A DNA stretch of 64,000 nucleotides from Prochlorococcus sp. AG-347-B23 (GCA_003281715.1 QCBE01000003.1:1-64000); one strand, 5' to 3'; numbered from the stretch's first letter, positions 23,010 to 33,490 are shown. Numbers and translations: made by a program. The notes: generated by a model not told the origin, from the sequence alone.

Positions 23010-24176
23010 ATGATATTAATAAATATCCTCTTAGTTCTTTTAATTTTCTTAATTCTTTCAGATTTATATATTAAAAACTTACCCAAAACAAAGTTAAGTC
23101 TAGTACCTATAAATTACAAAATCAAAAAAAAGGATGGTTTAAATGAATTAATTATTGATTTTAAAATAACTAATAAAAGTAAAACCAAGGAGACGATGGT
23201 ATCCAATATAAATTTTGAATTAGATTTTTTTAAAAGTAAAAGTAACGAATATTGCCAAAATTTTAATTATCAAGAAGATATTTATATATATGAAAATAAT
23301 AAAATTAAGAATTTAAATAATTACTGGCCAACGACAATTATTAAGTCAAATTCAGAATTATTTGTAAGAATCATATATAAATTTAGCAATAATAATCTTA
23401 GAAAAAAAATAAAATATCTATGGTTAAAAATATATTGGGAGAACTATGGACATTTTGGTATTACAAATAATAAGGATTTTTTCTTAATTAATTTAGATGG
23501 TCAAAAACAAAGGCCGAAAGAAGTCTTTGAAATTTCTTTAAATAATAAATATAAAGCTTTTGCTATTAAAACTGATTTACTTGGTTGCTTTGATAACCCA
23601 GTAAATACTGTGATTGAATACTGTAAAGGAATTGTAGAAAAAAATGATATTTTAACGATCGGTGAGAGTCCACTAGCGATTATGCAAAATAGATATATTT
23701 CCCCTCAAAATTTAGAATATAGTTTATTTTCGAAAGCTTTGTGTTATTTTTTTCACCCTACAAGCAGTCTCGCAACAGCTTGCGGTATGCAATTACTAAT
23801 AAATAAAATCGGAGTCACAAGAATAACCTTAGCACTATTTGTTGGATTTCTCTTCAAATTAGTTGGTATTAATGGTATGTTTTATAGGCTAACTGGTTCG
23901 GAATCATCTCTCATTGATGATATAAGCGGTACAGTTAAACCTTACGATAAGAGTATAGTTATGGGTCCTCTCAATGCGGATTTATTTTGTAAGGAGGTCT
24001 CTAACTATCTAAATATAGATGTTGCTGTAGTGGATGTTAATGATCTTGGAGGTGTGAAAGTCTTAGCCAGTTCAAATAAAACAGTTAATAAAATACTCAA
24101 AAGAAACTTAATCTCTAATCCAGCTGGCAATGGAGATGAAAAAACCCCTATAGTATTAATAAGAGAAAAAAAGTAA
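23010..24176 (+). CDS. F420-0:gamma-glutamyl ligase (CofE)-like protein
   Basis: The N-terminus has a membrane segment (ILINILLVLLIFLILSDLYI) and about 150 residues without recognised motifs. The C-terminal part has the CofE-like pattern: VFEISLNNKYKAFAIKTDLLG, GIVEKNDILTIGESPLAI, then DISGTVKPYDKSIVMGPLNA and VAVVDVNDLGG. CofE proteins add glutamates to coenzyme F420, but this organism is not expected to make F420, so the substrate may be another gamma-glutamyl acceptor. It is followed by the next ORF with no gap (stop ends at 24176, next ATG at 24177). Confidence 0.72.
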   Translation: MILINILLVLLIFLILSDLYIKNLPKTKLSLVPINYKIKKKDGLNELIIDFKITNKSKTKETMVSNINFELDFFKSKSNEYCQNFNYQEDIYIYENNKIKNLNNYWPTTIIKSNSELFVRIIYKFSNNNLRKKIKYLWLKIYWENYGHFGITNNKDFFLINLDGQKQRPKEVFEISLNNKYKAFAIKTDLLGCFDNPVNTVIEYCKGIVEKNDILTIGESPLAIMQNRYISPQNLEYSLFSKALCYFFHPTSSLATACGMQLLINKIGVTRITLALFVGFLFKLVGINGMFYRLTGSESSLIDDISGTVKPYDKSIVMGPLNADLFCKEVSNYLNIDVAVVDVNDLGGVKVLASSNKTVNKILKRNLISNPAGNGDEKTPIVLIREKK

Positions 24177-25232
24177 ATGCAAAAAGATACCTCTTATTCT
24201 TTTGGATCTAAAAAAGGAATGGAAGTAACTTTTGAAGAGCTACATATAAGGCACATTAACCTTTTGATAGATATTAAAAATAAGGAATTGAATAATTGGT
24301 TTTTAAAAATGGCTATTATAAATACCTTTGATGACTTAAAAATTTTTTTAAATAATCTTAAGAAAAATAAAAATAAATGCATAATTGCTATACATGGAAA
24401 CGAAATTATTGGTTATTTGAATATTTTTCCTCTAAACAAAAAAGAGACTTGCTTAAAAATATCTAAGCCTAAGTTCATTAATAGCAAGTGTTCTTTAACA
24501 GATAAACAATTAACTTTAGGATTGATAAAAAAATCTATCTCAATAAAAGAAATCAAAACTTCAAGTTGGATAATTAATTCAGATATAAATAATGTTGACC
24601 TCATATCAAACTCAAGAGAATTAGGCTTTCAACCTTTAGGAGAGATAATCCTTTGGGATGGTTCAAATCTAAATAAACTTACAAATCAAAATACCAATGA
24701 CTGTACATTAATTAACGAATTCCAAAACATTAATAAACAAAATATATTAAAAATAGTTAATTTCATAAGATCAAATCAATCTCCCTTAATCAGAAATATT
24801 TTAGATTTTGATCAAGACGACATTCTTAAAAGAAATAACTCTAATAGTGGTGCCTTAATATATGAAAATTCAGTTTTATGTACAATTTTAAAAGATATTG
24901 ATTATCAAAATGAGGAAATTTATACTTTAACAATAAGTAGATATTGGGATGAGAGATTTAATTCTATTTTAAAAGAATTTATAAAAAGATTTTTTGAAAA
25001 ATCACCTGTTTCATATTTAAAAACCTATAAAGAAAATTCTCAATTAAATGTTTTTCTCGAAGAATGTAATCTCAAAGAAAAAAATCAAGAAATAATTCTG
25101 ATTAGGAACACAATAATCAAGAATAAAGCCAAACAAGTAAATATACTAAATCAATCTTTGGAATCAATCTTTGAAAAATTAAGTCCACAAGGTAATCCAT
25201 ATCCATCTCCTTTTCCATTAAAAACAAAGTGA
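24177..25232 (+). CDS. Hypothetical protein, weakly GNAT-like (351 aa)
   Basis: A 351-residue soluble protein rich in Lys, Asn and Ile. The segment from about residue 60 to 85 ([20 protein letters not shown]) resembles the beta-strand pair of GNAT acyltransferases, and the 130-150 region ([20 protein letters not shown] then GFQPLGE) resembles their acyl-CoA end. No clear catalytic residue is visible, and the C-terminal half has another possible GNAT-like repeat. It is directly between the CofE-like gene and ruvX, and its stop overlaps the ruvX GTG by two bases, so it is part of the operon. Confidence 0.65.
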   Translation: MQKDTSYSFGSKKGMEVTFEELHIRHINLLIDIKNKELNNWFLKMAIINTFDDLKIFLNNLKKNKNKCIIAIHGNEIIGYLNIFPLNKKETCLKISKPKFINSKCSLTDKQLTLGLIKKSISIKEIKTSSWIINSDINNVDLISNSRELGFQPLGEIILWDGSNLNKLTNQNTNDCTLINEFQNINKQNILKIVNFIRSNQSPLIRNILDFDQDDILKRNNSNSGALIYENSVLCTILKDIDYQNEEIYTLTISRYWDERFNSILKEFIKRFFEKSPVSYLKTYKENSQLNVFLEECNLKEKNQEIILIRNTIIKNKAKQVNILNQSLESIFEKLSPQGNPYPSPFPLKTK

Positions 25233-25690
25233 AATTTTGCAAACCCAAACCCAAGTCAATTTTGAGTTTGGATATAGGTACTAAAAGAATAGGATTAGCT
25301 TATTGTGATCCACTCTGCATAACATCAAATATACTTCCAGCAGTAAAACGATTTGAAAATAATCAAGAGATTAAAATCATTAGAAATTATATAAATGAAT
25401 TTAATTTGACTGGTTTTATTGTGGGTATTCCGCTAGATGATGAAGGTCAAATGACCACTCAAGCTATTGACTGTAAAAATTACGGTCAATTACTTTCAAA
25501 TGAATTAAAGCTTCCATTTTCTTATGTCAACGAACATAGTTCAACTTGGGAATCTTCAGAAAGATTTGGAATAAAAAAAGATAAATCCGGATTGATTGAT
25601 AGTTTTTCAGCAAAAATAATATTAGAACAATGGATCGAAGAGGGGCCTGAATTAGAAGAAATAGCTGGTAAACGTCAGATAAAATATTAG
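25229..25690 (+). CDS. ruvX: Putative Holliday junction resolvase RuvX (YqgF)
   Basis: RuvX/YqgF is an RNase H-fold nuclease implicated in Holliday junction and 16S rRNA end processing. The 153-residue protein shows [13 protein letters not shown] (first catalytic Asp), FIVGIPL, VNEHSST (the catalytic Glu with an Asn in place of the usual Asp before it) and [13 protein letters not shown] (last Asp). It starts with GTG overlapping the upstream stop. It precedes a DUF3727 gene, the common cyanobacterial order. Confidence 0.88.
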   Translation: MKFCKPKPKSILSLDIGTKRIGLAYCDPLCITSNILPAVKRFENNQEIKIIRNYINEFNLTGFIVGIPLDDEGQMTTQAIDCKNYGQLLSNELKLPFSYVNEHSSTWESSERFGIKKDKSGLIDSFSAKIILEQWIEEGPELEEIAGKRQIKY

Positions 25691-25716
25691 TATTAAAAAG
25701 GATAGATAATTTTTAA

Positions 25717-26253
25717 ATGAAAGAAGCCCATTCAAATGATAATTATGATGCACAGACTCTTTTATTAAATGACTCAAATGGAAACGAGCTATTTTGTTAT
25801 CTTGAACAATTAGTAAGTGTTGAAGGCCAAGAATATGCTTTATTAACGCCAGTTGATACTCCAGTAAGTCTTTTTAAGATAAATGAAAAAGATGAACCTG
25901 AATTAATTGAGAAAATTGATAAAAATGAACAAATACTAAAAAATGCTGAAGCAGTTCTTCAAGAACATGATTTAAGACTTATCAGATCTGCAGTTACATT
26001 AACAGTATCAGGAGAACTTGAAGAACCAATTTACGATGAATTAGAAGAAGATTACGTCGATGATGATAGTGAGAGTTATGAATTGCTCGTTAACTTCAAT
26101 CTTTTTGATCAAGAATATGGTTTATATATACCACTAGATCCTTTTTTTATTGTGGGTAAATTAAAAGACAAAGGTGCCTTATTAGTTGAAGATGATGAGT
26201 TCGATAGAATTCAACCTTTGATTGAAACTGAGCTTGAAAAAAGTAGTTCTTAA
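25717..26253 (+). CDS. DUF3727 protein
   Basis: A strongly acidic 178-residue soluble protein with DUF1292-like N-terminus (TLLLNDSNGNELFCYLEQLV, then EYALLTPVDTPVSLF) and a second half that repeats that style (YELLVNFNLFDQEYGLYIPL then DPFFIVGKL). This matches cyanobacterial DUF3727 proteins. Function unknown; the constant placement after ruvX suggests a linked role. Gap to ruvX is 26 bases and to yqeG 5 bases. Confidence 0.82.
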   Translation: MKEAHSNDNYDAQTLLLNDSNGNELFCYLEQLVSVEGQEYALLTPVDTPVSLFKINEKDEPELIEKIDKNEQILKNAEAVLQEHDLRLIRSAVTLTVSGELEEPIYDELEEDYVDDDSESYELLVNFNLFDQEYGLYIPLDPFFIVGKLKDKGALLVEDDEFDRIQPLIETELEKSSS

Positions 26254-26258
26254 AATCA

Positions 26259-26753
26259 ATGAGATCTATCCTAAAAGTCAATTGGGATTCAAACTTACCA
26301 ATATATAATATTTCTCAATCTGAATTACAAAAAAAAGGAATTAATTCTTTATTGCTAGATGTGGATGGGACTCTAGTAAATAGAAAATCTAATATGATCC
26401 CAAAAGCTGTAAAAAATTGGATCATAGAATCTAAAAAACTTTTCTCCTTATATCTAATAAGTAATAATCCATCAAAAAAAAGAATCGCAAAAATAGCGAA
26501 AGAATTAAATTTAAGGTATAAATACAATGCATCAAAACCAAGAAAAAAAGTGACTTTGTCTGCTATCAAAGAAATTGGCAGAGAGCCAAAAAATATAGCC
26601 ATTATTGGCGACAGAATTTTTACAGATATTATTGTTGGGAATAGATGTGATATAAAAACAATATTAGTTAAGCGATTGAATAGAGATGGCTTGCCTATAA
26701 AATTTAATTTAACTTTGATAATAGAAAAATTAATTTCTCATTTTATAAAATGA
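26259..26753 (+). CDS. YqeG-family HAD IIIA phosphatase
   Basis: A 164-residue HAD-superfamily phosphatase. Motif I is [13 protein letters not shown] (nucleophile and acid Asp), motif [10 protein letters not shown], motif III Lys in the SKPRKK region and motif [15 protein letters not shown]. The YqeG group includes phosphatidylglycerophosphatases, which would link to pgsA upstream in the window, but the substrate cannot be read here. The last four bases (ATGA) overlap the proB start. Confidence 0.85.
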   Translation: MRSILKVNWDSNLPIYNISQSELQKKGINSLLLDVDGTLVNRKSNMIPKAVKNWIIESKKLFSLYLISNNPSKKRIAKIAKELNLRYKYNASKPRKKVTLSAIKEIGREPKNIAIIGDRIFTDIIVGNRCDIKTILVKRLNRDGLPIKFNLTLIIEKLISHFIK

Positions 26754-27832
26754 AAACTTGGGTTATAAAAATTGGTACTAGTATTTTAAGAGGAACAGAG
26801 GAAACATCTACAGAAGAAGTTATTGAAAACCTTTCTAAATCCTTTACAAGTTTTCTTTCAAAAGGAAACAAATTAATTTTAGTAACTAGTGGAGCCGTTG
26901 GATTAGGTTGCCAAAAATTAAATATTAAAACGAGACCAAACGATTTAAGTACACTTCAAGCTACCGCTGCAGTAGGTCAAGTTAATTTAATGTCCTTATA
27001 CGATAAAGTATTTAATAAATTAGGTCATAATATTGCTCAAATTTTAATAACTAAAGCTGATTTCAATTCACGAGAATCCTTTAATAACGCTTCTAAAACT
27101 TTAAAAAAATTAATCGATTTAAATGTTATACCAATAGTAAATGAAAATGATACCGTAGCAAATGAAGAGCTTAAGTATGGAGATAATGATACCCTCTCTG
27201 CTTTAGTTGCCTTGGCTATAAATGCTAATAAGCTTATTTTATTAACCGATATTGAAAATCTATACTCAAAAGATCCACGTAATAATAAAGATGCGCAACC
27301 TATTAAAGAAGTTCATAATAATGAATTAAAGGAAATTAAAAATAAAAATATTCAAAACTCAAATAATGAATGGGGAACAGGAGGAATTTCTACAAAATTA
27401 ATTTCTGCAGAAATAGCTACAAAAGGAGGAGTCGAAGTTCAACTAGTTGATGGAACTAATAAAAAAAACTTAATTGAAATTTTTAATGATAATAAAATTG
27501 GAACTTTATTTTATCCAGTAGAAAAACCTATAGGAAACAAAAAAAGTTGGCTTTCACATGCAATTCAAACAGTTGGGAAAATTACTTTAGATGATGGCGC
27601 TTCTTTTGCAATTAAAAAAAAAGGTGCCTCACTTTTAGCGGTTGGTGTTAAGAATGTAGAAGGAAACTTTACGATTAATCAGGCAGTTAAAATCGTAAAT
27701 ACAAATGATAAAGAGGTTGCAAAAGGTTTAGTATCAATAAGTAGCGACAAATTAAGAAGTATCTTAAATAATAAAGAAAATAACAACTCCTCGATAATTG
27801 TCGTACACAGAGATGTTCTTGCTCTCTCTTAG
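26750..27832 (+). CDS. proB: Glutamate 5-kinase ProB
   Basis: ProB phosphorylates glutamate, the first step to proline. The 360-residue protein has an amino-acid-kinase domain ([32 protein letters not shown] [30 protein letters not shown]) and a C-terminal PUA domain (about residues 270-355). Length and order are normal for the bacterial enzyme with PUA. It overlaps yqeG by 4 bases and precedes lpxD by 20 bases. Confidence 0.96.
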   Translation: MKTWVIKIGTSILRGTEETSTEEVIENLSKSFTSFLSKGNKLILVTSGAVGLGCQKLNIKTRPNDLSTLQATAAVGQVNLMSLYDKVFNKLGHNIAQILITKADFNSRESFNNASKTLKKLIDLNVIPIVNENDTVANEELKYGDNDTLSALVALAINANKLILLTDIENLYSKDPRNNKDAQPIKEVHNNELKEIKNKNIQNSNNEWGTGGISTKLISAEIATKGGVEVQLVDGTNKKNLIEIFNDNKIGTLFYPVEKPIGNKKSWLSHAIQTVGKITLDDGASFAIKKKGASLLAVGVKNVEGNFTINQAVKIVNTNDKEVAKGLVSISSDKLRSILNNKENNNSSIIVVHRDVLALS

Positions 27833-27852
27833 AAAAAAATTAAAACTGAAAA

Positions 27853-28887
27853 ATGCTTTTAAGTGATTTAGTTGATCTAATAAAAAAAGGAAATTCAAAT
27901 TTTATTAGTGCCAATATTTTTGAAGATTTAAATATAGATGATGCTGCCTCATTAGATGCTGCAGTTAAACATCAAATATCTTTTTTAGAAGAAAACAATA
28001 TCCTTAAAGAAAAATTAGATCAAACTAAAGCATCAGCAATAATAACTACTAATAACGATGAAATCGTTAGTGCCCTAAAGAAACTCAATATATCAAACGT
28101 AGTCGTTAAAAATCCAAGAATTGCATTTGCAGAAGTATTGAATTGTTTATATAAAACTATCAATTTTAAACCTGGAATTCACGCTTCAGCGGTTATAGAT
28201 AAAACAGCAATAATTGGAGCAGATTGCCATATTGGACCTAATGTATATATTGGAGAAAATACTGTAATTGGAGACAATAATAATATTCTTTCTGGCGCAT
28301 CAATTTTAGGCAATGTTCGAATAGGAAATAATAATATTATTCATCCAAATTGTGTTATTTACGAAAATACCACTCTAAAAAATAATTGTGTAATTAATTC
28401 AAATTCTGTTATTGGATCAGAGGGATTTGGGTTTATTCCTAAAAATGGCAAATGGGTAAAGATGCCTCAAAAAGGTGGTGTAAAAATAATGAGTTTTGTA
28501 GAAATTGGAACGAATTGTTGTATTGATAGGCCCGCAGTTGGATTTACTTTTATTGATGAGGGAACAAAATTGGATAATTTAATACAAATAGGTCATGGAG
28601 TTAAAATTGGAAAGAATTGCGCATTTGCAGCTCAAGTTGGTATAGCTGGAGGAGCAAATATTGGAGATGGTGTTATTTTGGCTGGGCAAGTAGGAGTCAA
28701 TAATAGAGTAAAAGTTGGTAATAATGTCATAGCGAGTTCAAAATGCGGAATCCATTGTGACATAGAAGATGGCAAGGTAATTAGTGGTTTCCCCGCGATG
28801 GAAAATAAATCATGGCTAAGGAGTTCAAGTATTTTTAAAAAATTACCAGAATTAGCAAAAAAACTTAGACAATTAGACAAGCAATAA
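27853..28887 (+). CDS. lpxD: UDP-3-O-acylglucosamine N-acyltransferase LpxD
   Basis: LpxD adds the second acyl chain in lipid A synthesis. The 344-residue protein has an N-terminal uridine-binding domain of about 100 residues and then hexapeptide repeats forming a left-handed beta helix (for example IGADCHIGPNVYIGENTVIG, SGASILGNVRIGNNNI). The catalytic histidine region is LIQIGHGVKIGKNC. The first 20 residues differ in style, but no frameshift is seen. It is between proB and leuB in a tight group. Confidence 0.94.
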   Translation: MLLSDLVDLIKKGNSNFISANIFEDLNIDDAASLDAAVKHQISFLEENNILKEKLDQTKASAIITTNNDEIVSALKKLNISNVVVKNPRIAFAEVLNCLYKTINFKPGIHASAVIDKTAIIGADCHIGPNVYIGENTVIGDNNNILSGASILGNVRIGNNNIIHPNCVIYENTTLKNNCVINSNSVIGSEGFGFIPKNGKWVKMPQKGGVKIMSFVEIGTNCCIDRPAVGFTFIDEGTKLDNLIQIGHGVKIGKNCAFAAQVGIAGGANIGDGVILAGQVGVNNRVKVGNNVIASSKCGIHCDIEDGKVISGFPAMENKSWLRSSSIFKKLPELAKKLRQLDKQ

Positions 28888-28915
28888 TTTATGGTTTTAA
28901 TAAACAAAAATTCAA

Positions 28916-29989
28916 ATGAAGAAATATAAGATCGTTTTATTATCAGGAGACGGAATTGGACCAGAAATTTCAGAAGTTTCAAAAAAAGTTTTAAAAAAGC
29001 TTTCAAAAAATTATAATTTCGATATTGAGATTATTGAGAAATTATTTGGAGGGATAGCTTATGAAAAATATGGGACTCCTGCACCAGATGAGACAATAGA
29101 TCAATGCAAAAAAAGTGATGCTGTACTCTTAGCATGTGTAGGAGATACTAAATATGACTCTCTTACAAGAGAATTAAGGCCAGAAAGTGGGTTACTAAAG
29201 TTAAGATCTGCCCTAAACCTTTTCGCAAATATCAGGCCTGTCAAAATAAGAAAATCTCTATTAGATGCAAGTACATTGAAAAAAGAAATCGTTGAGCATG
29301 TAGATCTTATTGTTGTAAGAGAATTAATAGGGGGAATTTATTTTGGAAAACCAAGAGGACATATAACAAATACAAAAATCCCAAAAGCTTTCAATACAAT
29401 GGTTTATGATTCGGCCGAAATAGAGAGAATAACTGAAATAGCAATAAAAATTGCTAACCAAAGAAATAAAAAAATATGTTCTGTTGATAAATCAAACGTT
29501 CTTGAGGTTAGTCAATTGTGGAGAGATACAGTTCTAAATATCACCTCAAAAGATAAAAATATATCTCTAAGCAATATGTACGTTGATAATGCAGCAATGC
29601 AATTAGTTAGAGATCCTGGTCAATTTGATGTAATTTTAACAAGTAATTTATTTGGAGATATTTTAAGCGACTTAGCCGCAATGTTAACAGGTTCTATTGG
29701 TATGCTTCCATCTGCTTCTCTAAACAATAATGGGCCAGGAGTTTTTGAACCTGTTCATGGTTCGGCTCCTGATATAGCTGGTAAAAACATAGCGAATCCT
29801 ATAGCAATGCTTTTATCTGCTTCCATGATGTTAAAAATTGGATTAAATGAAGAAGAAGCTGCAGAAAATTTAGAAACTGCCATTGATAAAGTTTTATCAA
29901 AAGGATTTAGAACAGCAGATTTAGCTGATGGGTCCTCTGAAGTTTTATCTTGCAGTGAAATCGGAGATAAAATAATTGATGAAATTTAA
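28916..29989 (+). CDS. leuB: 3-isopropylmalate dehydrogenase LeuB
   Basis: LeuB oxidises and decarboxylates 3-isopropylmalate in leucine synthesis. The 357-residue protein has IVLLSGDGIGPEISEVSKKV at the N-terminus, the Arg-rich substrate segment RPESGLLKLRSALNLFANIRP, VVRELIGGIYFGKPRG, and the NAD-binding GMLPSASLNNNGPGVFEPVH with HGSAPDIAGKNIANPIA. All catalytic regions are present. It is 28 bases after lpxD. Confidence 0.96.
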   Translation: MKKYKIVLLSGDGIGPEISEVSKKVLKKLSKNYNFDIEIIEKLFGGIAYEKYGTPAPDETIDQCKKSDAVLLACVGDTKYDSLTRELRPESGLLKLRSALNLFANIRPVKIRKSLLDASTLKKEIVEHVDLIVVRELIGGIYFGKPRGHITNTKIPKAFNTMVYDSAEIERITEIAIKIANQRNKKICSVDKSNVLEVSQLWRDTVLNITSKDKNISLSNMYVDNAAMQLVRDPGQFDVILTSNLFGDILSDLAAMLTGSIGMLPSASLNNNGPGVFEPVHGSAPDIAGKNIANPIAMLLSASMMLKIGLNEEEAAENLETAIDKVLSKGFRTADLADGSSEVLSCSEIGDKIIDEI

Positions 29990-30078
29990 AAAAAAATTAA
30001 TAAATAAAAAAATATTTTTAAGTAAAACATAAAGTTGGCATATGACCTGTCAGAATCATGAGATATTGTTTTTAAAAA

Positions 30079-30975
30079 ATGTCAAAACGTCATCCAGTAG
30101 TCGCTGTAACAGGATCTTCAGGAGCAGGAACAAGTACAGTAAAAAGAGCCTTTGAGCATATTTTTGCCAGAGAAGATATTGTACCCGCAGTTGTAGAAGG
30201 TGATAGTTACCACAGATTTGAAAGAATGCCTATGAAAAAAGCTATGGCAGACGCTCTTTCAAAAGGTGAAAATTTCTCACATTTTGGTCCAGAGGCTAAT
30301 CTTTTTGACAAGCTAGAAGAACTTTTTAAAATCTATGGTGAAACTGGAGGAGGAAAGAAAAGATATTATCTACATAGTCTTGAAGAAGCAGAAGAACATA
30401 ATACAAGACTTGGGACATCCCTAGAACCTGGGCAATTTACTCCATGGGAAGATATTCCTGATGGAACAGATGTACTTTTTTATGAAGGTTTGCATGGCGG
30501 GGTAGAAGGTGATGGATACGATGTTGCCTCTTATGCTGATTTACTTGTTGGAGTTGTTCCGATAACAAATTTAGAGTGGATTCAAAAAATCCATAGAGAT
30601 AACGCAGAAAGAGGTTACTCAGCGGAAACCATTGTGGATACTATATTGAGAAGAATGCCTGATTATATAAATCATATATGCCCACAATTCAGCAAAACCG
30701 ATATTAATTTCCAAAGAATTCCCACAATTGACACTTCTAATCCTTTCATATGCAGAAATATCCCAACTCCTGATGAGAGCTTTGTGATCATCCATTTCAG
30801 AAAAGGAGCAAGAGAGAAATGGGGGATCGATTTTCAATACTTGCTGGGAATGATTAATGATTCATTTATGTCAAGTCCAACAAGTATCGTTGTAAATGGA
30901 GGGAAAATGGGATTCGCAATGGAACTAATTCTCACTCCAATAATTCATAAAATGATTGAGGAGAAAAATAAATAA
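30079..30975 (+). CDS. prk: Phosphoribulokinase, class I (proteobacterial type)
   Basis: PRK makes ribulose 1,5-bisphosphate for Rubisco. The 298-residue length and sequence are class I: P-loop G12-SSGAGTS-T20, HRFERMPMKKAMADALSKG-like region, NFSHFGPEANLFDKLEELF, GETGGGKKRYYLHSLEEAEE, DVLFYEGLHGG, NLEWIQKIHRD and TDINFQRIPTIDTSNPF. These match the Rhodobacter-type enzyme and not the plant/beta-cyanobacterial class II enzyme of about 330 residues with its regulatory Cys pair. It ends the plus-strand group from leuB (gap 89 bases). It fits the horizontally acquired carboxysome-type carbon metabolism of marine alpha-cyanobacteria. Confidence 0.93.
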   Translation: MSKRHPVVAVTGSSGAGTSTVKRAFEHIFAREDIVPAVVEGDSYHRFERMPMKKAMADALSKGENFSHFGPEANLFDKLEELFKIYGETGGGKKRYYLHSLEEAEEHNTRLGTSLEPGQFTPWEDIPDGTDVLFYEGLHGGVEGDGYDVASYADLLVGVVPITNLEWIQKIHRDNAERGYSAETIVDTILRRMPDYINHICPQFSKTDINFQRIPTIDTSNPFICRNIPTPDESFVIIHFRKGAREKWGIDFQYLLGMINDSFMSSPTSIVVNGGKMGFAMELILTPIIHKMIEEKNK

Positions 30976-31114
30976 TCATTAATTTTCGATTATCAACTCA
31001 AATCATTATTTTTTAACTATGAGAAGTTTTTAATCTAGAGGATTTCAAATTTTTATATATCTTTCTTGATAAAAGTACCTTACTTAGATTTAAATAGAAA
31101 AAACAGGAAATGTT

Positions 31115-31996
31115 GTGTCATTAATCGACTGGTTTGCCGCAAGGCGTAAAGATCAATTTGTTGGGAAAGTTTCCCAAGATACTGACGAAGGAGATGGTTT
31201 GTGGGTTAAATGTTCAGAGTGTTCGCAAGTAGCCTATAGAAAAGACCTAATTTCAAATTTCAATGTTTGTAGTAATTGTGGACACCACAATAGGATTAAT
31301 AGCGATGAAAGGATAAATATAATTGCTGATAAAAATTCATTCAAAGAATTTGATAGTTCACTAAGTCCTACAGATCCTTTGGGTTTTAAAGATAGAAGAG
31401 CATATGCTGATCGCATTAAAGAAAGTCAAGCAGGTACAGGTTTAAGGGATGGAGTCGTAACAGGTATCTGTTCTGTGAATTCAATGCCTTTAGCATTAGC
31501 TGTTATGGATTTTAGATTTATGGGAGGATCCATGGGTTCAGTAGTTGGCGAAAAAATTACAAGGATAATTGAGAGAGCAACTTTGGAAAATTTTCCAATT
31601 CTTATTGTTTGCGCATCAGGAGGAGCAAGGATGCAAGAAGGTATGTTAAGTCTCATGCAAATGGCAAAAATATCTGGAGCACTAAAAAAACATAAAGAGA
31701 AAAATCTCCTATATATGCCCTTGTTAACTCATCCAACTACTGGAGGGGTAACAGCCAGCTTTGCGATGTTAGGTGATTTAATTTTGGCGGAACCTAAAGC
31801 ACTTATTGGATTTGCTGGGAGAAGGGTTATAGAACAAACATTAAGAGAAAAATTACCAGATAATTTTCAAACAGCTGAATATCTGCTTGAGCATGGTTTT
31901 GTTGATGTAATAGTGAAAAGGAAAGATCTTAAGGATACTCTGACTAAAATTTTAAAAATTCATGGTGTAAAAGAACTTGTAGAAGCAAATATATAA
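31115..31996 (+). CDS. accD: Acetyl-CoA carboxylase carboxyltransferase beta subunit AccD
   Basis: AccD with AccA transfers the carboxyl group to acetyl-CoA in fatty acid synthesis. The 293-residue protein starts with GTG at 31115. The zinc ribbon is C33-x2-C36 and C52-x2-C55 (VKCSECSQV and [10 protein letters not shown]). The carboxyltransferase domain has [14 protein letters not shown] and [20 protein letters not shown] for the oxyanion holes, and [18 protein letters not shown]. It is 139 bases after prk. Confidence 0.96.
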   Translation: MSLIDWFAARRKDQFVGKVSQDTDEGDGLWVKCSECSQVAYRKDLISNFNVCSNCGHHNRINSDERINIIADKNSFKEFDSSLSPTDPLGFKDRRAYADRIKESQAGTGLRDGVVTGICSVNSMPLALAVMDFRFMGGSMGSVVGEKITRIIERATLENFPILIVCASGGARMQEGMLSLMQMAKISGALKKHKEKNLLYMPLLTHPTTGGVTASFAMLGDLILAEPKALIGFAGRRVIEQTLREKLPDNFQTAEYLLEHGFVDVIVKRKDLKDTLTKILKIHGVKELVEANI

Positions 31997-31997
31997 A

Positions 31998-32390
31998 ATG
32001 AGAATAATTTCTAATTTATTTTATTTTTCTTTAAGCCTTTTACTCTTTGTTTTAAACTTTGCCTCCTATTCATATGCGATAGGAAATGTTGATTGGGTTC
32101 TCCTTAAAGAGAATGATGATGGGAAAGAATGGCTTGATAAAGGGAGTATTAAGCCGCTCCCAAATGGTGAAATAAGTGTATTAACAAAGTTCTTTAAGAA
32201 TCCAACTAATTCTGATGATGATGGAGAGTTATCACTTTATGTAATGAGAATTAATTGCAATGAAAAACAGTTCAAAGATACATCAATAAATGGAATTCCT
32301 CAATTCAATTCAAAATGGCAAACTTCTAATAATGATGAACTTATAGATGTTGTTATTAAAAATAGCTGTTCAGAGTTTATTAATGAATAA
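31998..32390 (+). CDS. Exported hypothetical protein (130 aa)
   Basis: The N-terminus (MRIISNLFYFSLSLLLFVLN then FASYSYA) is a signal peptide with probable cleavage after YSYA near residue 27. The mature 100 residues read NVDWVLLKENDDGKEWLDKG, LPNGEISVLTKFFKNP, then two Cys residues (INCNEKQF and NSCSEF) that may pair. The start ATG is one base after the accD stop, so it is probably co-transcribed. Function unknown. Confidence 0.72.
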   Translation: MRIISNLFYFSLSLLLFVLNFASYSYAIGNVDWVLLKENDDGKEWLDKGSIKPLPNGEISVLTKFFKNPTNSDDDGELSLYVMRINCNEKQFKDTSINGIPQFNSKWQTSNNDELIDVVIKNSCSEFINE

Positions 32391-32392
32391 GA

Positions 32393-33490
32393 ATGAATAC
32401 TAAAAATAAAAAATTAAACATAGCAATCGCTGGACTAGGGTTTGGGAAAAAAGTTCATATAGAGGCATTGAAAGAGTCTGATCAATTAACTCCTGTAGCA
32501 ATTTATCATTACGAGAAAAAGCAAAAATCGATATTAGAAAAAGAAACGGGCTTAGATTTTTTTCATAATTGGGAAGACTTAGTTAAATCTCCAAAAATTG
32601 ATGGAATTATTATTGCCACTCCTCCTGAATCAAGATTTAAGTTAGCCAAACAAGCTCTTGAGAATAATAAAAATTTGCTCCTAGAAAAACCCATTTCAAT
32701 ATCATCCTCAGAAATTGAAGAGCTTCAGAGAATATCTTTGATTAATAATTTAAGTGTATGTGTTGATTTTGAATATAGAGCAGTACCTCTTTTCCTTCAG
32801 ACAAAAAAACTTATTGATGAAAATATCTTAGGAGATATATATTTAGTCAAATTAGATTGGTTAATGGGCAGTAGATCCGACCCCAAAAGATCCTGGAATT
32901 GGTATTCACTGGAAGAAAAAGGTGGAGGAGTTATTGGCGCTTTAGGTACTCATGCATTCGATATGTTGAATTGGTTTTTTGGAGAAGCAATCAACGTGTC
33001 TGGCAAGTTAGCAACATCAATAAAAAAAAGACCTTTACCTAATTCATCTGACTATAATGATGTTACGAGTGAAGATGTATGTTTAGCCAATATAGAAATA
33101 TCAAACTGTAGCTCGAATCTTATTCCATGTCAGGTATCTTTATCATCGATTTCTAAAAATGGTAGAGGATTTAGTTTAGAAATATATGGAAGCGAAGGTT
33201 CACTTATTCTTAAAAGCGAAAACCAAAAAGATTATGTACATGGTTTTAATTTAAAATATTCAAACAACGAAAATAAAATACAGAATCTAACAGCAGATTC
33301 AAGTTTTAATTTTGAAAAAACATGGACTGATGGAAGAATTGCTCCAGTTTTGAGAATTCAAAATTTATGGGCTCAGAGTATGATTAATGGAACTCCTGTA
33401 ATCCCAGGCTTATGCGAGGGACTTGCTAGTCATAAAGTTTGCGAAGCCATAAGAGAATCTTCCAAAAGTGGATTAAGTATCAAAATTTAA
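32393..33490 (+). CDS. Gfo/Idh/MocA-family oxidoreductase
   Basis: A 365-residue NAD(P)-dependent sugar/bile-pigment-type oxidoreductase. The Rossmann motif is NIAIAGLGFGKKVHIEAL, then GIIIATPPESRFKLAKQALE and the conserved NLLLEKPIS with the catalytic Lys. The C-terminal domain has GGGVIGALGTHAFDMLNWFF, with a histidine typical of the family. The substrate is unknown; members include biliverdin reductase and scyllo-inositol dehydrogenases. It begins 2 bases after the previous gene, so the accD-linked group has three members. Confidence 0.85.
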   Translation: MNTKNKKLNIAIAGLGFGKKVHIEALKESDQLTPVAIYHYEKKQKSILEKETGLDFFHNWEDLVKSPKIDGIIIATPPESRFKLAKQALENNKNLLLEKPISISSSEIEELQRISLINNLSVCVDFEYRAVPLFLQTKKLIDENILGDIYLVKLDWLMGSRSDPKRSWNWYSLEEKGGGVIGALGTHAFDMLNWFFGEAINVSGKLATSIKKRPLPNSSDYNDVTSEDVCLANIEISNCSSNLIPCQVSLSSISKNGRGFSLEIYGSEGSLILKSENQKDYVHGFNLKYSNNENKIQNLTADSSFNFEKTWTDGRIAPVLRIQNLWAQSMINGTPVIPGLCEGLASHKVCEAIRESSKSGLSIKI

